DNA from: Flavobacterium indicum GPTSA100-9 = DSM 17447
Lineage (GTDB): Bacteria; Bacteroidota; Bacteroidia; Flavobacteriales; Flavobacteriaceae
NCBI RefSeq assembly: GCF_000455605.1
Contig: NC_017025.1
Span: forward strand, 1,736,001 to 1,800,000
Reading direction: 5' to 3'
DNA: 64,000 bases
Every line of letters starts with the position of its first letter. The stretch's first letter is position 1. Made by a program: the position numbers and the translations under genes. The notes beneath the pieces were generated by a model. The model was not told the DNA's origin, made no database searches, and saw only the letters and a list, made by a program, of their open reading frames with translations. Of this stretch, positions 61,647 through 64,000 are shown one piece after another.

Positions 61647-62219
61647 TTATTTACTTGCTTTAATTTTATTTGGGTGTGGTGTTCCATTTTCTACATAGTA
61701 CCCAAATTCTTGAATAATACCTTTTGCCATTTTTGTCATTTTCTTTTTCATCATTCCTTTCATCATAGCACCCATCATACCTCCGGTTTTCATTATCAAG
61801 TTTATTTCTACTTTGGTTTTACCATTGCCAAGATCAGTCAATGTCCAAGTATTTGTTGCATATTTTACCATTTTTGGCATTCCTTCGTAAACGTGATATG
61901 AAATTTTGTGGTCTGCTTCCGAATAAATTAATAGTTTTTCTTTAGTATTACCCATACCTTTAATGCTACATCCTCGCTCTGAACACTTAGAACCATTAAA
62001 ACTGGTATTGTCTCTAGCTTCAGAATGCTTAACGCTTGATGCCCATTTGTAAGCATCTGCAAACTCTGGCCCAAGTACTTGCCAAGCTTTACTTATTGGT
62101 GCGTTAATAATAAGTTCTTGTTTTACTACTGTTGGTGTTTTTTCTTTTGCAAAAGCAGAAGTACTAGACACAAATATTGCTAAAATAGCAATGCTTAAAA
62201 TTTTGATTGTTGCTTTCAT
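61647..62219 (-). CDS. Exported SRPBCC-family protein (b)
   Basis: A 190-residue version of the SRPBCC paralogue above, but with a signal peptide (SSTSAFAKEK). The shared blocks QELIINAPISKAWQVLG and GSKCSERGCSIKGMGNTKEK show a recent duplication, with the two products placed on opposite sides of the inner membrane. Confidence 0.75.
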   Translation of the reverse strand: MKATIKILSIAILAIFVSSTSAFAKEKTPTVVKQELIINAPISKAWQVLGPEFADAYKWASSVKHSEARDNTSFNGSKCSERGCSIKGMGNTKEKLLIYSEADHKISYHVYEGMPKMVKYATNTWTLTDLGNGKTKVEINLIMKTGGMMGAMMKGMMKKKMTKMAKGIIQEFGYYVENGTPHPNKIKASK

Positions 62220-62243
62220 TTTTTATTTGTTTTAATTAATTTA

Positions 62244-63041
62244 TTATTTCATAGCTCTTGCCACTAAAAAGCCATACATATTTGTTAATATCCACCGTGG
62301 CGTGGTAAATTTTCCCATTATGTCCATAAAGTTGTTCCAAGCACCTGGTATTACTGCTTGTTTACTACCTAAAGCATTGAGTGCAGTTTTTACAACTGGT
62401 GTTACTTCTTGAAAAGTTACAGGCATTTTCTTAAAATCTACATCAGTCATACTGGCTATCATATCCGTTTTTGTTGGACCAGGAGAAAGCACCGTTACAT
62501 CTACATTAAATTTCTTTAATTCGTAATTTAATGCTTGACCTAATGAAAGAATATAAGCTTTTGAAGCAGCATAATTAGCAAAGTACGGTACCGACTGATG
62601 TCCAAAAGTGGAACTTAAAAATATGATGCCTCCACGTTTTCTTTGTTTCATTTTATTACCAAAATGATGCGCTAATTGTAAAGGTCTTGTTACATTAAGT
62701 TTTACTAAATCTAATTCGCTTTGCAAATTGTTATTAGTAAAATCGCCGTGTACTTCTACAGCGGCGTTAAGAACAATTAGACCAACCTCAAGATTTTCTG
62801 TTGCGTTAGTAATTTCGCTAATTGCATTGTCCGCAAGTAAATCTAATGCAAGGGTTTTTACTTTTATATTATGTTTAGCTTCAAGATTAGAAGCTAACTC
62901 ACTTAACTTGTCAGCTCTTCTTGCAATTAGCACTAGATTTAATCCTTTGGTAGCTAGTTGCTCTGCAAATCCTTTCCCTATTCCGGCTGATGCACCAGTT
63001 ATTAGTGTATAATCCTTATATTTTTGTTTAAAATTTGTCAT
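62244..63041 (-). CDS. Short-chain dehydrogenase/reductase
   Basis: A 265-residue classical SDR: nucleotide-binding TGASAGIGKGFAE near residue 15, the NAA motif in LIVLNAAVEV, Ser in FLSSTFG and the catalytic YAASK in YFANYAASKAY. It probably oxidises or reduces an alcohol/ketone with NAD(P)(H). I use the ATG at 63041 (MTNFKQKYKDY) rather than 63068, because the latter would overlap the CMD gene by 19 bases. Confidence 0.87.
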   Translation of the reverse strand: MTNFKQKYKDYTLITGASAGIGKGFAEQLATKGLNLVLIARRADKLSELASNLEAKHNIKVKTLALDLLADNAISEITNATENLEVGLIVLNAAVEVHGDFTNNNLQSELDLVKLNVTRPLQLAHHFGNKMKQRKRGGIIFLSSTFGHQSVPYFANYAASKAYILSLGQALNYELKKFNVDVTVLSPGPTKTDMIASMTDVDFKKMPVTFQEVTPVVKTALNALGSKQAVIPGAWNNFMDIMGKFTTPRWILTNMYGFLVARAMK

Positions 63042-63049
63042 TTTATTTA

Positions 63050-63607
63050 TTAAATTCTTTTTTCCCATTTTCTACCTGCAAATGCAGCATCTACTTCTGG
63101 GTTTGTTAAATGATTAGAATAATTACTCAATGCTTTTACACCAATACCAGCAATTATTCCTAAAACGTGCGCTTCGGTATAACCAACTGCAATAAAATCG
63201 TCAATTTCTGTTTGTGAAGCCATACCACGATTAACCGTTAATGAACGTGTTAGCTTTGATAAAGCACCGAGTTTTAAGTCTGGAATTTGTTGATTGTTGC
63301 GTATTGCATCTGTAACTTCAGTAGGAACTTTGCTCATCATATCTGCTACAAAACTATGTGCAGCTACACAGTATTCGCAGTTGTTTTCAAAAGCGATAGA
63401 AAGAAAAATAACTTCCTGTTCTATGTAGTTAAAGCCAGAATTTGCTCTAAAACTATTATAAGAATAGGTGTAAGCGTCTAGTAAAGCAGGGTTATTTCCC
63501 ATTTTTACATACATATTGGGAGCAAACCCCAATTTTGATTTTGTTGCATCTAATATGCTGGAAGTGATAGAAGAAACAGTATTGTTCTCTAATTTTAAAT
63601 GTGCCAT
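63050..63607 (-). CDS. Carboxymuconolactone decarboxylase/AhpD-family protein (b)
   Basis: A 185-residue CMD-fold protein with the redox motif NNCEYCVAAHSFVADMM. It heads an operon with SDR, SRPBCC and DUF1330 genes. Direct repeats that look like AraC-type sites lie just upstream. Confidence 0.85.
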   Translation of the reverse strand: MAHLKLENNTVSSITSSILDATKSKLGFAPNMYVKMGNNPALLDAYTYSYNSFRANSGFNYIEQEVIFLSIAFENNCEYCVAAHSFVADMMSKVPTEVTDAIRNNQQIPDLKLGALSKLTRSLTVNRGMASQTEIDDFIAVGYTEAHVLGIIAGIGVKALSNYSNHLTNPEVDAAFAGRKWEKRI

Positions 63608-63677
63608 TTTTATATCTTTTTAATTGTTGTTATTTAACAATACAAAGATGGTAATGACAATAAGGAGTTAATTTTCC

Positions 63678-63709
63678 TATTGGCTCAATAAATAGTCTTA
63701 TTGGCTCAA
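63678..63709 (-). promoter_or_regulatory. Direct repeats TTGAGCCAATA, 21 bases apart
   Basis: Two identical 11-base copies (plus-strand TATTGGCTCAA at 63678-63688 and 63699-63709), two helical turns apart, upstream of the CMD (b) operon. The distal copy overlaps the last codons of the AraC gene. Direct repeats on one face are typical AraC-type operators. Confidence 0.5.
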
Positions 63710-64000
63710 ACGAAATTCAGATGGAGTTTTATTGAATTCTTTTTTGAAAGTTTTATTAAAGTGTGAAACAGTCTCAAAACCACAATCGTAGGCAATATCT
63801 GCAATTGGCATTGATTTTATTTGAAGAAGTTGTGTGGCTTTTTCTAATTTTTTGTGAGTGATGTATTTTGTTGGACTTTCTTTATAATGCTCTACAAATT
63901 TTCGTTTGAAAGTAGATAAGCTACAATTGCATAACATTGCTAAATCTGGAAGAGATAAATTAGCGAAAAGATTTTTTTGAATTATTTCATTAAAATTATA
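63698..64000 (-). CDS. AraC-family transcriptional regulator, 5' end beyond window
   Basis: The visible 100 codons are the C-terminal AraC DNA-binding domain: first helix-turn-helix ANLSLPDLAMLCNCSLSTFK, second IADIAYDCGFETVSHFNKTFKK, ending PSEFRLSQ. The frame is open to the window edge, so the effector domain lies outside. It probably controls the adjacent CMD/SDR operon. Confidence 0.85.
   Translation of the reverse strand, partial: YNFNEIIQKNLFANLSLPDLAMLCNCSLSTFKRKFVEHYKESPTKYITHKKLEKATQLLQIKSMPIADIAYDCGFETVSHFNKTFKKEFNKTPSEFRLSQ

Overview
The window is A+T-rich DNA from a member of the Bacteroidota, most likely Flavobacterium or a close relative. The signs are type IX secretion C-terminal sorting domains on several secreted proteins, promoters of the TAnnTTTG type, an Oar-like TonB-dependent receptor with a carboxypeptidase-like N-terminal domain, an RteC-family protein, permissive lipoboxes (SCSS, LISC) and a Thermus-type isocitrate dehydrogenase. 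No rRNA is present; there is one tRNA, tRNA-Ser(UGA).

Layout. 1-4.5 kb: housekeeping genes on + (isocitrate dehydrogenase, truncated by the window edge; a DUF6671 protein; Sua5/TsaC; an SbtA-type bicarbonate transporter). 4.6-12 kb: a lipoprotein, a LytTR response regulator with a TPR histidine kinase, a periplasmic protein and a GIY-YIG nuclease. These are separated by four blocks of mosaic palindromic intergenic repeats, and the nuclease gene sits flush inside the repeats. 12-13.8 kb: an IS3-family element that truncates a different gene on each side. 13.8-20.5 kb: a truncated PKD/T9SS protein and three tandem, nearly identical RCC1-repeat secreted proteins. 20.5-29.8 kb: tRNA-Ser and a defence block, namely an AbiE toxin-antitoxin pair, a Gabija-like GajA/GajB pair with a third membrane-anchored gene, and small membrane proteins.

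29.9-44.8 kb is the most interesting part. It is a compact one-directional set of about 27 genes with no recognisable tail, portal, terminase or integrase gene, but with a complete-looking lysis cassette (GH19 endolysin, holin-like protein, one-gene spanin). It also has a helicase loader, a replication protein read across a U UUU UUA slippery heptamer, a transglutaminase-fold cysteine enzyme, three small candidate beta-rich structural proteins, many single-span membrane proteins, two very basic small proteins and an ArdC-like/RecA-like fusion. RteC and an excisionase-type HTH protein sit at its promoter end. I read it as an integrated tailless, probably membrane-containing virus or virus-derived element of a kind I do not recognise. 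The capsid assignment is inference.

44.9-55.4 kb: a minus-strand block with an outer-membrane protein, thioredoxin, OsmC and TonB receptor, followed by a mercury-type transport pair (MerTP plus GDCCVxC protein), two metalloproteases, a stand-alone CoaB domain, DUF547, patatin and a deiodinase-like protein. 55.4-64 kb: an electrophile/redox-type gene set (two CMD proteins, SDR, MBL hydrolase, 4-OT tautomerase, SRPBCC, YCII, DUF1330) with two AraC-type regulators, one of them frameshifted. Two nearly identical 50-bp promoter/operator blocks stand in front of two paralogous membrane-protein genes here, which suggests a single regulon.
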